This document shows positions 1-9,064 of a stretch of 64,000 bases of DNA, in pieces. The notes beneath the pieces were generated by a model that ran no database searches, had not been told where the DNA came from, and saw only the letters and a program-made list of their open reading frames with translations. The translations under genes were made by a program, and so were the position numbers. Position 1 is the stretch's first letter. The number at the start of each line of letters is the position of its first letter. The stretch comes from Rhodanobacteraceae bacterium (lineage in GTDB: Bacteria; Pseudomonadota; Gammaproteobacteria; Xanthomonadales; Rhodanobacteraceae), in the NCBI GenBank assembly GCA_030167125.1, contig CP126531.1:1178001-1242000 (forward strand), in the 5' to 3' direction.

Positions 1-1
1 G

Positions 2-718
2 ACCTTGCTGGCGCTCGATGTGTATGCCAGCGCAAACGCCAAGGGGCTGGACAAGATGTCGATCGAATCCGTCGCCGCGAACGGCGCCGCGACGTCGATC
101 GGCAAGGTCACGGGCAACCTGTTGCAGGCGGACGGCTGGAGCACGAACACCGCGAAGCTGCGCTTTGCAAACCAGAGCGACCAGAACGCGTGGAGCGTGG
201 TCACGCAGAGCGGCTACGATCGCAGCACCCCCATCGCGGCAATCAAGAACGGCCTGGAAGTCGTGCGCGACTACACCGACGACGGTGGCCAGCCACTGGG
301 AACGATAACGCTGGGGCAGGAGATCGAGGTGCACGTGAAGATCCGCGCGATCGGCAGCGCCGACGTACCCGATGTCGCGATCGTCGATCTGCTGCCCGGC
401 GGTTTCGATCCGGTGCTGCGCACGCCGCCGCCTGCCAGCGCAAGCAGTGCGTCGGACAACGGCGCGCGGACGCAATGGACGTCGCCGATCGGCCTCGGCA
501 GTTCGACCTGGCAGGCGGATTTCGCCGACGTTCGCGAGGATCGCGTGGTGATCTACGGCGACGCGACGCCGGACGTGCGCGAGTTCACGTACAAGATCCG
601 CGCAACCAGCGCGGGCACGTTCCGGATTCCACCCATCTACGCATCTGCGATGTACCTGCCGCAGGTGCAGGCGCAAGCGCCGGGCAGCGGCACGCTCGTC
701 GTCGCTCCGCCCAAGTGA
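2..718 (+). CDS. Bacterial alpha-2-macroglobulin, C-terminal part (5' end outside window)
   Basis: The reading frame is open from the window edge, so only about the last 238 residues are seen. They match the C-terminal end of YfhM-type bacterial alpha-2-macroglobulins, periplasmic lipoproteins thought to trap incoming proteases. The region with VDLLPGGF, then REDRVVIYG and GTFRIPPIYASAMY near the end, is the typical final receptor-like domain of this family. The bait region and any thioester motif would lie upstream and cannot be judged. pbpC follows after 10 bp, the same yfhM-pbpC pairing as in Escherichia coli, which supports the call and suggests one transcript linking protease defence to peptidoglycan repair. 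Confidence 0.88.
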   Translation, partial: TLLALDVYASANAKGLDKMSIESVAANGAATSIGKVTGNLLQADGWSTNTAKLRFANQSDQNAWSVVTQSGYDRSTPIAAIKNGLEVVRDYTDDGGQPLGTITLGQEIEVHVKIRAIGSADVPDVAIVDLLPGGFDPVLRTPPPASASSASDNGARTQWTSPIGLGSSTWQADFADVREDRVVIYGDATPDVREFTYKIRATSAGTFRIPPIYASAMYLPQVQAQAPGSGTLVVAPPK

Positions 719-728
719 GCCGAACGCG

Positions 729-3119
729 GTGAACGGGTTGCGGCGCGCGCGTACGTGGGCATTCCACAAGTTGCGCCGCTGGCAGAACGCGCTGACGGGA
801 TTCGCGCTGGTCGCACTGGTTCTGGTCGGCTGCCGGGTGTGGCCGCACCCGCCGTTGCGCGATGCGTTTCCGCAATCCGCCGCGGTGTTCGACGACATGG
901 GTCATTTGCTGCGCTTGACGCTGGCCAGCGATGGCCAGTACCGCTTGTGGACGCCTTACCGCGAACTGCCGCCGCAACTCGTCGAGGCCACATTGCTGCA
1001 CGAGGATCGCTGGTTCTGGTGGCACCCGGGTTTCAATCCGTGGGGCCTCGTGCGCGGTGCGTGGGAAACCTACGTGCGGCATCGCCACCCGCAGGGCGGT
1101 TCCACCATCACCATGCAACTTGCGCGATTGCTGTATCACCTCGATACCCGCAGGCCGCTGGGCAAATTGCGCCAGGTCGCGCTGGCCGTGCGGCTGGAAC
1201 TGTTCTATTCCAAGAAGCACATCCTTGCGGCGTACCTCAACGATGCGCCCTACGGCGGCAACGTGGTCGGCGCGGGCGCGGCGAGTCTCGTGTATTTCGG
1301 CAAGCCGGCGCGCGACTTGAACCTGCCGGAAACATTGACACTGTCCGTGGTTCCACAAGATCCGTCGCGGCGTCTGGGCGTGCGCCACGGTTCCGGCAAC
1401 ACCATCGTGGCGCCGCAACTCGCCGCGGCGCGCAACCGGTTGTATCGGCGCTGGCTGCGCGGGCATCCGGAGGATCGCACGTGGCAGGCGGTGTTCGCGA
1501 TGCCGCTCGCCTTGCGCAGCACGGCGCAGCTTCCGTTCGAAGCACCGCATGCGGTCGACCAACTGGTCGCGAGTGCGAACGCCGACGGACAGGCCCTGCC
1601 TGCGCGCGTCGAACTGACCATCGACCTCGGCTTGCAGCACCTGCTGGAACGCCAGGTGCGCGATTACGTGCGGCTCAACCAAGGCGTGGGCATCCGCAAC
1701 GCGGCCGCGATCCTTGTGGATACCCGCAGCATGGGCATCAAGGCGATGGTGGGATCGGTCGATTATTTCGACCGCGCGATTTCGGGCCAGGTCAACGGCA
1801 CGCTGGCCGAACGTTCGCCCGGCTCGACGCTGAAACCTTTCATTTACGCACTCGGCTTCGACCAGGGCGTGCTGACGCCGGCGACCGTGCTGCGCGACGT
1901 GCCCACTTCGTTCGGCCCGTACACGCCGGAAAACTTCGACGGACGCTTCCTCGGCCCCGTCACCGCGACGCAGGCGTTGATCCGCAGCCGCAACATTCCC
2001 GCGGTGTGGGTGGATTCGCAACTGCACGATCCCGACCTGTACGGCTTCCTGCAGGAGGCTGGCGCGCAACACCTCGCGAGTGAGCAGCACTATGGGCTTG
2101 CGCTGGTGCTGGGCGGCGGTGACGTCACGATGCAGGGTCTGGCGCGCATGTATACGCTGCTTGCGAATGAGGGCGTGTTGCGTCCGTTGCGCCTGCGCGA
2201 GGATGCACCACGCGTGCAAGGCAAGCGCCTGCTCAGCGCCGCGGCAAGCTTCATGGTCACCGACATGCTGGAGCAAAATCCGCGCCCCGGAGCCGCATTC
2301 GGCACCAGGCCGACCGGCCTGCCGGTGTTCTGGAAAACGGGCACTTCGTGGGCCTTCCACGATGCATGGACCGCGGGCGGGTTCGGGCCCTACGTGCTGG
2401 TGGTGTGGGTCGGCAATTTCGATTCGACACCGAATCCAGCGTTCGTCGGGATCGACGCGGCCGCGCCGCTGTTCTTCCGCATCCACGATGCGCTGCGCGC
2501 GGTGAACCCGGATCTGCACGCGTTGCAGCGCCCGCCGCCGCCCCGGTTGAAACGGGTGCGTATCTGCCTCGCCACCGGTCTGCTGCCCAGCCGCTGGTGT
2601 CCCGAGCAGGGCTGGACCTGGTTCATCCCCGGCGTGTCGCCGATCAAGGCCGGCAATGTCTATCGGCCCGTCGTGATCGACGATGTCAGCGGCAAGCCGG
2701 CGTGCCCGCCGTATGCCGGCAAGCGCACGCACGTTGAGGTGTTCCAGTTCTGGCCGTCCGATCTCGCGTCGGTGTTTGCGAAGGCGGGCATTCCGATCAG
2801 GCCGCCACCGCGAAATCCCGATTGCGCGAATGCAGGATTGCCCGATGGCGATCCGCCACGCATTACGTCGCCGCTGCTCAACAGCGCCTATGCGTTGCGC
2901 CTGGATGCGCCCGCCGGCAACACCATCGCGTTCGCGGCGAACGACGACGCAGACGTGCAGGCGCAATACTGGTTCGTCGATGACGCCTATGTCGGACGCA
3001 CCGCTCCCAACCAATCGCTGGGCTGGCAGCCGCCGCATGCCGGCACCTACCGTGTGCGCGTGGTGGACGATCACGGGCGCAGCGATGCGCGCGCGCTGGA
3101 GGTGGGCCTGGTGAAGTGA
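729..3119 (+). CDS. pbpC: Penicillin-binding protein 1C (transglycosylase/transpeptidase)
   Basis: A 796-residue class A penicillin-binding protein of the 1C group. After a short cytoplasmic stretch and one membrane anchor (about residues 21-38) comes a GT51 glycosyltransferase domain with EDRWFW (92-97) and GGSTITMQ (123-130). The transpeptidase domain shows the three penicillin-binding motifs: STLK with nucleophile Ser366, SRN (420-422) and KTG (536-538). The last 120 or so residues look like the BiPBP_C domain typical of PbpC. It starts with GTG 10 bp after the alpha-2-macroglobulin gene. It polymerises and cross-links glycan strands at the periplasmic face of the inner membrane. All catalytic motifs are intact. 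Confidence 0.95.
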   Translation: MNGLRRARTWAFHKLRRWQNALTGFALVALVLVGCRVWPHPPLRDAFPQSAAVFDDMGHLLRLTLASDGQYRLWTPYRELPPQLVEATLLHEDRWFWWHPGFNPWGLVRGAWETYVRHRHPQGGSTITMQLARLLYHLDTRRPLGKLRQVALAVRLELFYSKKHILAAYLNDAPYGGNVVGAGAASLVYFGKPARDLNLPETLTLSVVPQDPSRRLGVRHGSGNTIVAPQLAAARNRLYRRWLRGHPEDRTWQAVFAMPLALRSTAQLPFEAPHAVDQLVASANADGQALPARVELTIDLGLQHLLERQVRDYVRLNQGVGIRNAAAILVDTRSMGIKAMVGSVDYFDRAISGQVNGTLAERSPGSTLKPFIYALGFDQGVLTPATVLRDVPTSFGPYTPENFDGRFLGPVTATQALIRSRNIPAVWVDSQLHDPDLYGFLQEAGAQHLASEQHYGLALVLGGGDVTMQGLARMYTLLANEGVLRPLRLREDAPRVQGKRLLSAAASFMVTDMLEQNPRPGAAFGTRPTGLPVFWKTGTSWAFHDAWTAGGFGPYVLVVWVGNFDSTPNPAFVGIDAAAPLFFRIHDALRAVNPDLHALQRPPPPRLKRVRICLATGLLPSRWCPEQGWTWFIPGVSPIKAGNVYRPVVIDDVSGKPACPPYAGKRTHVEVFQFWPSDLASVFAKAGIPIRPPPRNPDCANAGLPDGDPPRITSPLLNSAYALRLDAPAGNTIAFAANDDADVQAQYWFVDDAYVGRTAPNQSLGWQPPHAGTYRVRVVDDHGRSDARALEVGLVK

Positions 3120-3163
3120 TCGGCGCTATGCTGGGAATTCCATTGCGGCCAGGGGATACGCAC

Positions 3164-4459
3164 ATGGTGGCACCTGCCGAATCATCGCAAACCTACTATC
3201 AGGCGACGGCGCGCCCGTTCGATCCGCTGCCGCCACTCGAAGGAAGGCATGAGGCGCGCGTCGCGATCGTCGGTGGCGGCTACGCCGGCGTGTGCCTGGC
3301 GCTCGGGCTTGCCGAACGCGGCGTGCGCGACGTGGTGCTGCTGGAACGCGAAGGCATCGGCCATGGTGCCTCCGGCCGCAACGGCGGTTTCGTGTTCGGC
3401 GGCTATTCGCTGGGCGAAGATGCGTTGCTTGGGCAGCTCGGCCGTGAGCGCGCGCGCCGGTTGTACGGCGCCACCACCGATGCGGTGGACCTGATCCGCC
3501 GGCGCATCGCGAAGTACGCGATCGAATGCGACGCCGTCGATGCGGGCGTGATCTGGGCCAACTGGTTCCGCGATCCATCCATCCTGCGCGCGCGGCAGCA
3601 ATTGCTGAAGGAAACCTACGGCGCCGAGTGGGAATGGCTGCCGGAATCGCAGGTGCGCAGCGTGATCCACAGCCGGCGCTACCACGATGCGCTGTTCGAG
3701 CGGAACGCGCTGCACCTGCATCCGCTCGATTACCTGCATGGCATGGTGCGCGCGGCGCAGGGGCAGGGCGTATGCTTCCACGAGCATTCGCGCGTGCGCA
3801 GGACCGAGCGCGACGGTGCGGGATGGCGCGTGCGCACGGATGCGGGTGAAGTGAAAGCGCAAACGGTAGTGTTGGCCTGCGGCGGCTACCTCGCGCGCCT
3901 GCAACGGCAGGTCGATCGCGCGGTGCTGCCGATCGCAACCTACGTGATGGCGACCGAGCCGCTGGGCGCGCGCCTGCGTGAATGCCTGCACACCGACGCC
4001 GCGATCTACGACACCCGTTTCGCGTTCGATTACTACCGTCCGCTCAAGGACACGCGCCTGTTGTGGGGCGGCCGCATTTCGATCCGCAATCGCTCGGCCC
4101 AGGCGGTGAAGAAGCTGCTGCTGCGCGACCTGCTGCGCGTGTTCCCGCAATTGAAGGGCGTGAAGGTCGACTACGCGTGGTCAGGCCTGATGAGCTACGC
4201 GCGCCACCAGATGCCGCAGCTGGGCACGCGCGGCGACGGCCTTTGGTGGATGCAGGCCTTCGGCGGCCACGGTACTGCGCCGACCTGCGCCGCGGGTGAA
4301 TTGCTGGCCGGCGCCATCGCGCAGGACGACGAAACCTGGCGCGAATTCGCGCCCTTCGGATTGCAGAGCACCCGCCGGCCGCTCGGCTATCTCGGCGCGC
4401 AGGCGCAGTACTGGTGGCTGGAAGCGCGGGATCGCTGGAAAGCCATGCTGGAAGGCTGA
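3164..4459 (+). CDS. FAD-dependent amine oxidoreductase (DAO family, PuuB-like)
   Basis: A flavoprotein of the D-amino-acid oxidase fold. The N-terminus carries the dinucleotide-binding motif VAIVGGGYAG followed by GRNGGFVFGGYS, typical of gamma-glutamylputrescine oxidase (PuuB/OrdL) relatives that oxidise secondary amines with FAD. The frame is open from GTG 3116, which overlaps the pbpC stop, but I prefer ATG 3164: AGGGGAT lies about 7 bases before it and the preceding 16 residues look non-native. That gives 431 residues, usual for the family. There are no puu or other polyamine genes beside it, so the substrate is unknown; sarcosine or other N-alkyl amines are alternatives. Confidence 0.85.
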   Translation: MVAPAESSQTYYQATARPFDPLPPLEGRHEARVAIVGGGYAGVCLALGLAERGVRDVVLLEREGIGHGASGRNGGFVFGGYSLGEDALLGQLGRERARRLYGATTDAVDLIRRRIAKYAIECDAVDAGVIWANWFRDPSILRARQQLLKETYGAEWEWLPESQVRSVIHSRRYHDALFERNALHLHPLDYLHGMVRAAQGQGVCFHEHSRVRRTERDGAGWRVRTDAGEVKAQTVVLACGGYLARLQRQVDRAVLPIATYVMATEPLGARLRECLHTDAAIYDTRFAFDYYRPLKDTRLLWGGRISIRNRSAQAVKKLLLRDLLRVFPQLKGVKVDYAWSGLMSYARHQMPQLGTRGDGLWWMQAFGGHGTAPTCAAGELLAGAIAQDDETWREFAPFGLQSTRRPLGYLGAQAQYWWLEARDRWKAMLEG

Positions 4460-4495
4460 GCCGGCGCGTCGCGCCGATGGTCCGGCAAGCCATGT

Positions 4496-5458
4496 TCAGC
4501 GCGTCTCCGCAGCGTGGCGCCGCCAGGCTGCCGGCGGCACGCCGAAACAGCGTTTGAAGGCACGCTGGAATGCCGCGTTGGAATCGTAGCCCACTTCGTC
4601 GGCCACGTTGGCGATGCTGCACCGGCTCCCGTCGAGTCGGCGCGCGGCGAGCTGCATGCGCAGCCGCGTCAGGTAATGCATAGGCGGTTCGCCGATCACT
4701 TCGCGAAAACGCTCGGCAAGGTTGGAGCGGGAACTTGCGATCGCGTTGGCAAGCTCGTTGACCGACCAGTTGCGCGAGGGATCGTCGTGCAGCGCGCGCA
4801 ACGCGCGTTCGACCAGTGGATCGCGCAAGCCGGCGAGCCAGCCCTTCGCGTCCGGCGGCAGGTCGCGCATGTAGATGCGCAGCGTGCTGAGGAACAGCAG
4901 CTCCGCCAGGCGTCCACGCAACGCCGCCGTTCCCGGACTGTCGTCGAGGGCATAGGTCACGGCATGGCGCACCAGCGTGTCCATGCGCGGACCCAGATCC
5001 ACCTCGAACAGCGGTGGCAGCGAGCGGTACAGCGGCTCGAAGGCGCGCCGGTCGCAACCGAGGAAGCCGCACAGCAGCTGCACCGAATCGCCCGGTCCGG
5101 TCTCGAAACGGATGTGCCGGGTTTCGAGCAGCGCGCGTTCGCCCAGCATCGCTGCGAATGGCACCGTGCTGCGTCCGGGCTGGTCGCAAAGATCGTGCGG
5201 ATCACCGTGCGGGATGACCACCGCATGGCCGCGCTCGACGGCAAGCCATTCGCCGCGGGCGTGGCGCACCCAGCAGCGGCCTTCCAGCACGATGTGGAAG
5301 GCAATGACCTGGCTGGTGCCGGGCGGCAACAGCGGCGCGAATTTCTGCACCGTGGGATTGCCCGCGACGCCCCATGGTCCCTTGATGTCGACCTCGAAGA
5401 TCAGTGCGCCGGTCAGGCGCACCAGCGTCAGTACATCGGAAAGAAGGTCGCGTGTCAC
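4496..5458 (-). CDS. AraC-family regulator with N-terminal cupin domain
   Basis: About 320 residues. The first half is a cupin-type effector domain (PHGDPHDL is a typical cupin stretch), and the C-terminal 100 residues contain two helix-turn-helix units, including the AraC signature around NVADEVGYDSNAAFQRAFKRCFGVPP. I place the start at GTG 5458 because GGAGAG lies 7 bases upstream and related cupin_6 AraC proteins begin close to LLSDVLTLV; ATGs at 5494 and 5515 are less well placed. It is divergent from the methyltransferase gene at 5696, with 237 bp between, so it may control that gene or itself. Effector not predictable. Confidence 0.9.
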   Translation of the reverse strand: MTRDLLSDVLTLVRLTGALIFEVDIKGPWGVAGNPTVQKFAPLLPPGTSQVIAFHIVLEGRCWVRHARGEWLAVERGHAVVIPHGDPHDLCDQPGRSTVPFAAMLGERALLETRHIRFETGPGDSVQLLCGFLGCDRRAFEPLYRSLPPLFEVDLGPRMDTLVRHAVTYALDDSPGTAALRGRLAELLFLSTLRIYMRDLPPDAKGWLAGLRDPLVERALRALHDDPSRNWSVNELANAIASSRSNLAERFREVIGEPPMHYLTRLRMQLAARRLDGSRCSIANVADEVGYDSNAAFQRAFKRCFGVPPAAWRRHAAETR

Positions 5459-5695
5459 GTCTGCTCTCCGCCTCCACGCCGGCGTTTCGAGCATGCGGCG
5501 GGGAGTATAGGTCATTGCCCGCGCATCAGGCCACGGCAAGACTTTCGCCGTTGCAAGGCAGCGCCCGAGGCTGCGCCCTTGCATCGGATACCGCCGCGGA
5601 CGCGCGTGTCGCAATCCGCCGTCACGCGGTGTTTTCCCCAACAGCAGCGCGTCGCACGGCGCGGCCGCCGCACGCACCCACGGAGTAAGGCCACG

Positions 5696-6748
5696 ATGAA
5701 CATGAACGAAGACAAGCTCCACGAATTTCTCGGCAAGGCAGTCGGCGATCTCGGCGCGGCCATCAGCGCCTCGCTGATGCTGATCGGTGACCGGCTCGGT
5801 CTGTACAAGGCGCTCGCGCAGGGGCCGGCCACTTCCGCCGAACTTGCGCAACGCGCGGGGGCGAACGAGCGCTACGTGCGCGAATGGCTGGGCAACCAGG
5901 CCGCGGGCGGCTACGTGCAATACGACGCGGCGAACGATCGTTATTCGCTCAGCGAGGAGCAGCGCCTGTGCCTGGCCGACCCGAACGGTCCCGTGGATAT
6001 TCCGGGCGCCTACTTCTTCGTCGAGGCGATGTTCCACGACCTGGACCGGACCGAGGAAAACTTCAGGACCGGCAAGGGCATGGAGTGGGGCGAGCATCAT
6101 CCCTGCCTGTTCCATGGAACCGAACGCTTCTTCCGCGCCGGGTACAATGCCAACCTGCTCGCTTCGTGGCTGCCGGCGCTGGACGGCACCGTGGACAAAT
6201 TGAAGCGCGGCGGCAAGGCGGCCGATGTCGGCTGCGGCCACGGCGCCAGCACCGTCCTGATGGCGCAAGCCTTTCCCGATTCCGAGTTCATCGGCTACGA
6301 CTACCACCCGGGTTCGATAGAGGTTGCCCGCGAGCGCGCCGCGGCCGCGGGCGTCGAGAACGCGCGCTTCGAGGTCGCCGACGCGACGGGCTATGTCGAT
6401 CGCGATTTCGACCTGATCGCGTTTTTCGATTGCCTGCACGACATGGCCGATCCGGTCGGAGCCGCCCGGCACGCGCGCAAGGCGGTGAGCGACGATGGCG
6501 CGTGCATGATCGTGGAGCCGTTCGCCGGCGATCGCGTTGCCGACAATCTCAACCCCGTGGGCCGCGTGTACTACGGCGCCTCGGCGCAGATTTGCGTGCC
6601 GGTTTCGCTGGCGCGCAAGGGACCCGCGCTCGGCGCACAGGCCGGCGAGGCCCGCTTGCGCAAGGTGGTGGTCGACGGTGCGGGGTTCTCGCATTTCAGG
6701 CGGGCGACGGAAACGCCGTTCAACATCGTGCTGGAAGCGCGTCCATGA
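5696..6748 (+). CDS. Class I SAM-dependent methyltransferase with N-terminal winged helix
   Basis: 350 residues. The first 90 or so resemble the winged-helix dimerisation domain of small-molecule methyltransferases (SAELAQRAGANERYVREWL). The Rossmann methyltransferase domain begins near residue 175, with the SAM-binding motif AADVGCGHGAST and a downstream acidic position in GYDYHPGS. The ATG at 5696 follows AAGG by 5 bases. The gene is divergent from the AraC regulator. The substrate is unknown; the architecture is that of Rv2258c-like or O-methyltransferase-like enzymes acting on small molecules rather than nucleic acids. Confidence 0.85.
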   Translation: MNMNEDKLHEFLGKAVGDLGAAISASLMLIGDRLGLYKALAQGPATSAELAQRAGANERYVREWLGNQAAGGYVQYDAANDRYSLSEEQRLCLADPNGPVDIPGAYFFVEAMFHDLDRTEENFRTGKGMEWGEHHPCLFHGTERFFRAGYNANLLASWLPALDGTVDKLKRGGKAADVGCGHGASTVLMAQAFPDSEFIGYDYHPGSIEVARERAAAAGVENARFEVADATGYVDRDFDLIAFFDCLHDMADPVGAARHARKAVSDDGACMIVEPFAGDRVADNLNPVGRVYYGASAQICVPVSLARKGPALGAQAGEARLRKVVVDGAGFSHFRRATETPFNIVLEARP

Positions 6749-6868
6749 GCGTTCCAGCTGCGGTTGATAGCCGCGCGTCGCATTGAAGCAGTAGCCGCAA
6801 CCGCGCCGCGTGTCCCGCGCGGTTGCGGCAGAATAGCCAGCTTGCGGGAATCTCCTTCGAGGTGGCGA

Positions 6869-8905
6869 ATGTCCGAATGTCGAGGTGCGGGCGCGCAGCA
6901 GGAGCCGGCGCAGGCCGGACGAATCGTCAGGATGCTTGGCAGCGCGCTCGCCATCGTCGCGATGGCGTTCGGCGTCGACGTGGCGGCGGCTTCCACCGAA
7001 GCCGCGCCATCGCAGTTCGGCAACGACGTGGTCGCGGCAACCTGGCACGTGCAGGGCGGCGCGTTGTCCGGCTTGGTGGTGAACGATGCACGCAACCACG
7101 CGACGCTCGCCGTCACCGATCCGTTCTCGCTGACGTTCAAGGACGGCAGTACGCTCGCCACGGGTGATTTCCATCTGCAAGGCGCGCTGCGCGAAGTTGC
7201 GCTGCCAGTCGATGCCAAAGCCTCGCGGCTCGCCGAGCGCATTCCGGGCAAAGTCGCCGAAGGAACGTTCCTCGGTCCGAAAGGACATGTCCGCATCGAC
7301 TGGAAGCTGGTGCAGCGCGACGGTTCCGATTACCTGCGCGAGATCGTCACGATCACCGCGCTCGACGAAGACGCGCCGATCACCAAGGTGTCGCTGTTCG
7401 GTGCCAATGCGCCGGATGCGATCGTGGACGGTTCGGTCGATGGCTCGCCGGTGATATCGCACGACGACTGGCTGGGTTTCGAGCACCCGATGTCCAAGGC
7501 CGATGCGTGGCGCGGCAAGGTGAAGCTGTGGATCGAGCGCACGCTGCCGCTGCCGAAGAGGCAGTCGGTGACGTATTCCGCGGTGATCGGCGTCGCCCAC
7601 GCGGGCCAGATGCGACGCGACTTCGCACAGTACGTCGAGCGCGAACGCGCGCATCCGTACCGTCCGTTCCTGCACTACAACTCGTGGTACGACATCGGCT
7701 TCTTCACGCCCTACACCGAAGCCGAGGCGCTGGACCGCATCAACACGTTTGGCAAGGAACTGATCGGAAAGCGCCACGTGAAGATGGATTCGTTCCTGTT
7801 CGACGACGGCTGGGATGATTACAGCGGCAGCTGGAATTTTTCGAAGGCATTCCCGCACGGCTTCGTACCGCTGTGCAAGGCGGCGAAGCAATACGGCGCC
7901 GCGCCGGGCGTGTGGCTGTCGCCGTGGGGCGGCTATGGCAAGCCACACGACGAACGCATCGCGAATGGCCGCAAGCTCGGCTACGAGATCGTGGACAACG
8001 GCTTCGCGCTGTCGGGCCCGAAATACTGGAAGCGCTTCCACGAAGTGGTGATGATGCTGCTCGACAAGGATTGCATCAACCAGTTCAAGTTCGACGGCAC
8101 CGGCAACGTCAACAGCGTGTATCCGGGCAGCCGGTTCGACAGCGATTTCGCGGCGGCGATCCAGTTGATCGGCGACATCCGCGCCGACAAGCCCGACACC
8201 TTCATCAATCTCACCACCGGCACCTGGGCCTCGCCGTTCTGGCTGAAGTACGCGGATTCGATCTGGCGCGACGGCTACGACCACAACTTCGCGGGCGTCG
8301 GACCTTACCGCGAGCAATGGATCACCTACCGCGACGAGCAGACCTACCGCAACATCGTGGAAAAGGGGCCGCTGTTCCCGATCAATTCGCTGATGCTGCA
8401 CGGGATCATCTATGCGCAGCACGCCGTGCACCTGGATACCGATCCCGGCCACGACTTCGCCAACGAAGTGCATTCCTACTTTGCCACCGGCACCGACCTG
8501 CAGGAGATGTACATCACGCCGTCGTTGCTGACGGCCGCGGACTGGAACACGCTGGCTGCGGCTGCGAACTGGTCGCGCGCGAATGCCGACGTGCTGCGCG
8601 ACACCCATTGGATCGGCGGCGATCCCGGACGGCTGGACGTCTACGGCTGGGCCGCATGGTCGCCGTCGAAATCCTTCATAACGCTGCGCAATCCCGATGA
8701 CAAGCCGCGCCTGGCGATCCTCGATGTCGCCCGCCAATTGCAATTGCCGAAGGATGCCGCGCGCTCGTTCGACGTGAGCGACGTATGGCACAGCGGCGGC
8801 AGCGATGTACCGAAAACGCTGGATGCCGACAAGCAAACGACGATCATGCTGCAGCCATTCGAGGTGTTGACGCTGCACGTGATCCCAATGCGCGCAGTGC
8901 ACTGA
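6869..8905 (+). CDS. Secreted GH36-like alpha-galactosidase family protein
   Basis: About 678 residues from ATG 6869, chosen because GAGG sits 6 bases upstream; the frame is open further 5'. The N-terminus has a long polar stretch and then a hydrophobic segment (MLGSALAIVAMAFG) ending in small residues, so export is likely. The middle is a TIM-barrel glycosidase resembling GH36/GH31-clan proteins: FLFDDGWDDY, then QFKFDGTGN, where the Asp is the likely nucleophile, and SIWRDGYD further on as the likely acid/base region. Relatives in xanthomonads are often labelled alpha-galactosidase or, misleadingly, enterotoxin. No transporter or second sugar gene is adjacent. The substrate is inferred only at clan level. 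Confidence 0.75.
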   Translation: MSECRGAGAQQEPAQAGRIVRMLGSALAIVAMAFGVDVAAASTEAAPSQFGNDVVAATWHVQGGALSGLVVNDARNHATLAVTDPFSLTFKDGSTLATGDFHLQGALREVALPVDAKASRLAERIPGKVAEGTFLGPKGHVRIDWKLVQRDGSDYLREIVTITALDEDAPITKVSLFGANAPDAIVDGSVDGSPVISHDDWLGFEHPMSKADAWRGKVKLWIERTLPLPKRQSVTYSAVIGVAHAGQMRRDFAQYVERERAHPYRPFLHYNSWYDIGFFTPYTEAEALDRINTFGKELIGKRHVKMDSFLFDDGWDDYSGSWNFSKAFPHGFVPLCKAAKQYGAAPGVWLSPWGGYGKPHDERIANGRKLGYEIVDNGFALSGPKYWKRFHEVVMMLLDKDCINQFKFDGTGNVNSVYPGSRFDSDFAAAIQLIGDIRADKPDTFINLTTGTWASPFWLKYADSIWRDGYDHNFAGVGPYREQWITYRDEQTYRNIVEKGPLFPINSLMLHGIIYAQHAVHLDTDPGHDFANEVHSYFATGTDLQEMYITPSLLTAADWNTLAAAANWSRANADVLRDTHWIGGDPGRLDVYGWAAWSPSKSFITLRNPDDKPRLAILDVARQLQLPKDAARSFDVSDVWHSGGSDVPKTLDADKQTTIMLQPFEVLTLHVIPMRAVH

Positions 8906-9064
8906 CGGCTCGCAGCCCAAGGACGCCGACCGACTTCATGCCGTTGTTGCCCGTTCATGCTGACCGATTTGGGACACGGTAGCATCCGCGCACCCGCAGC
9001 CAGGTTCACCGGGGTGGCCGCGAGGATGTCTGCGGCTACACCATGACAACGGGAAAGAGGGGCT

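Noticed and set aside
585..3074. 829-codon open frame opposite pbpC
   Set aside because: Antisense shadow of a high-GC gene; His/Arg/Gln-rich with no domain, while pbpC has all its motifs.
4496..8920. 1474-codon open frame on the minus strand
   Set aside because: Only its C-terminal part is the AraC regulator; the rest is the antisense of the methyltransferase and glycosidase genes.
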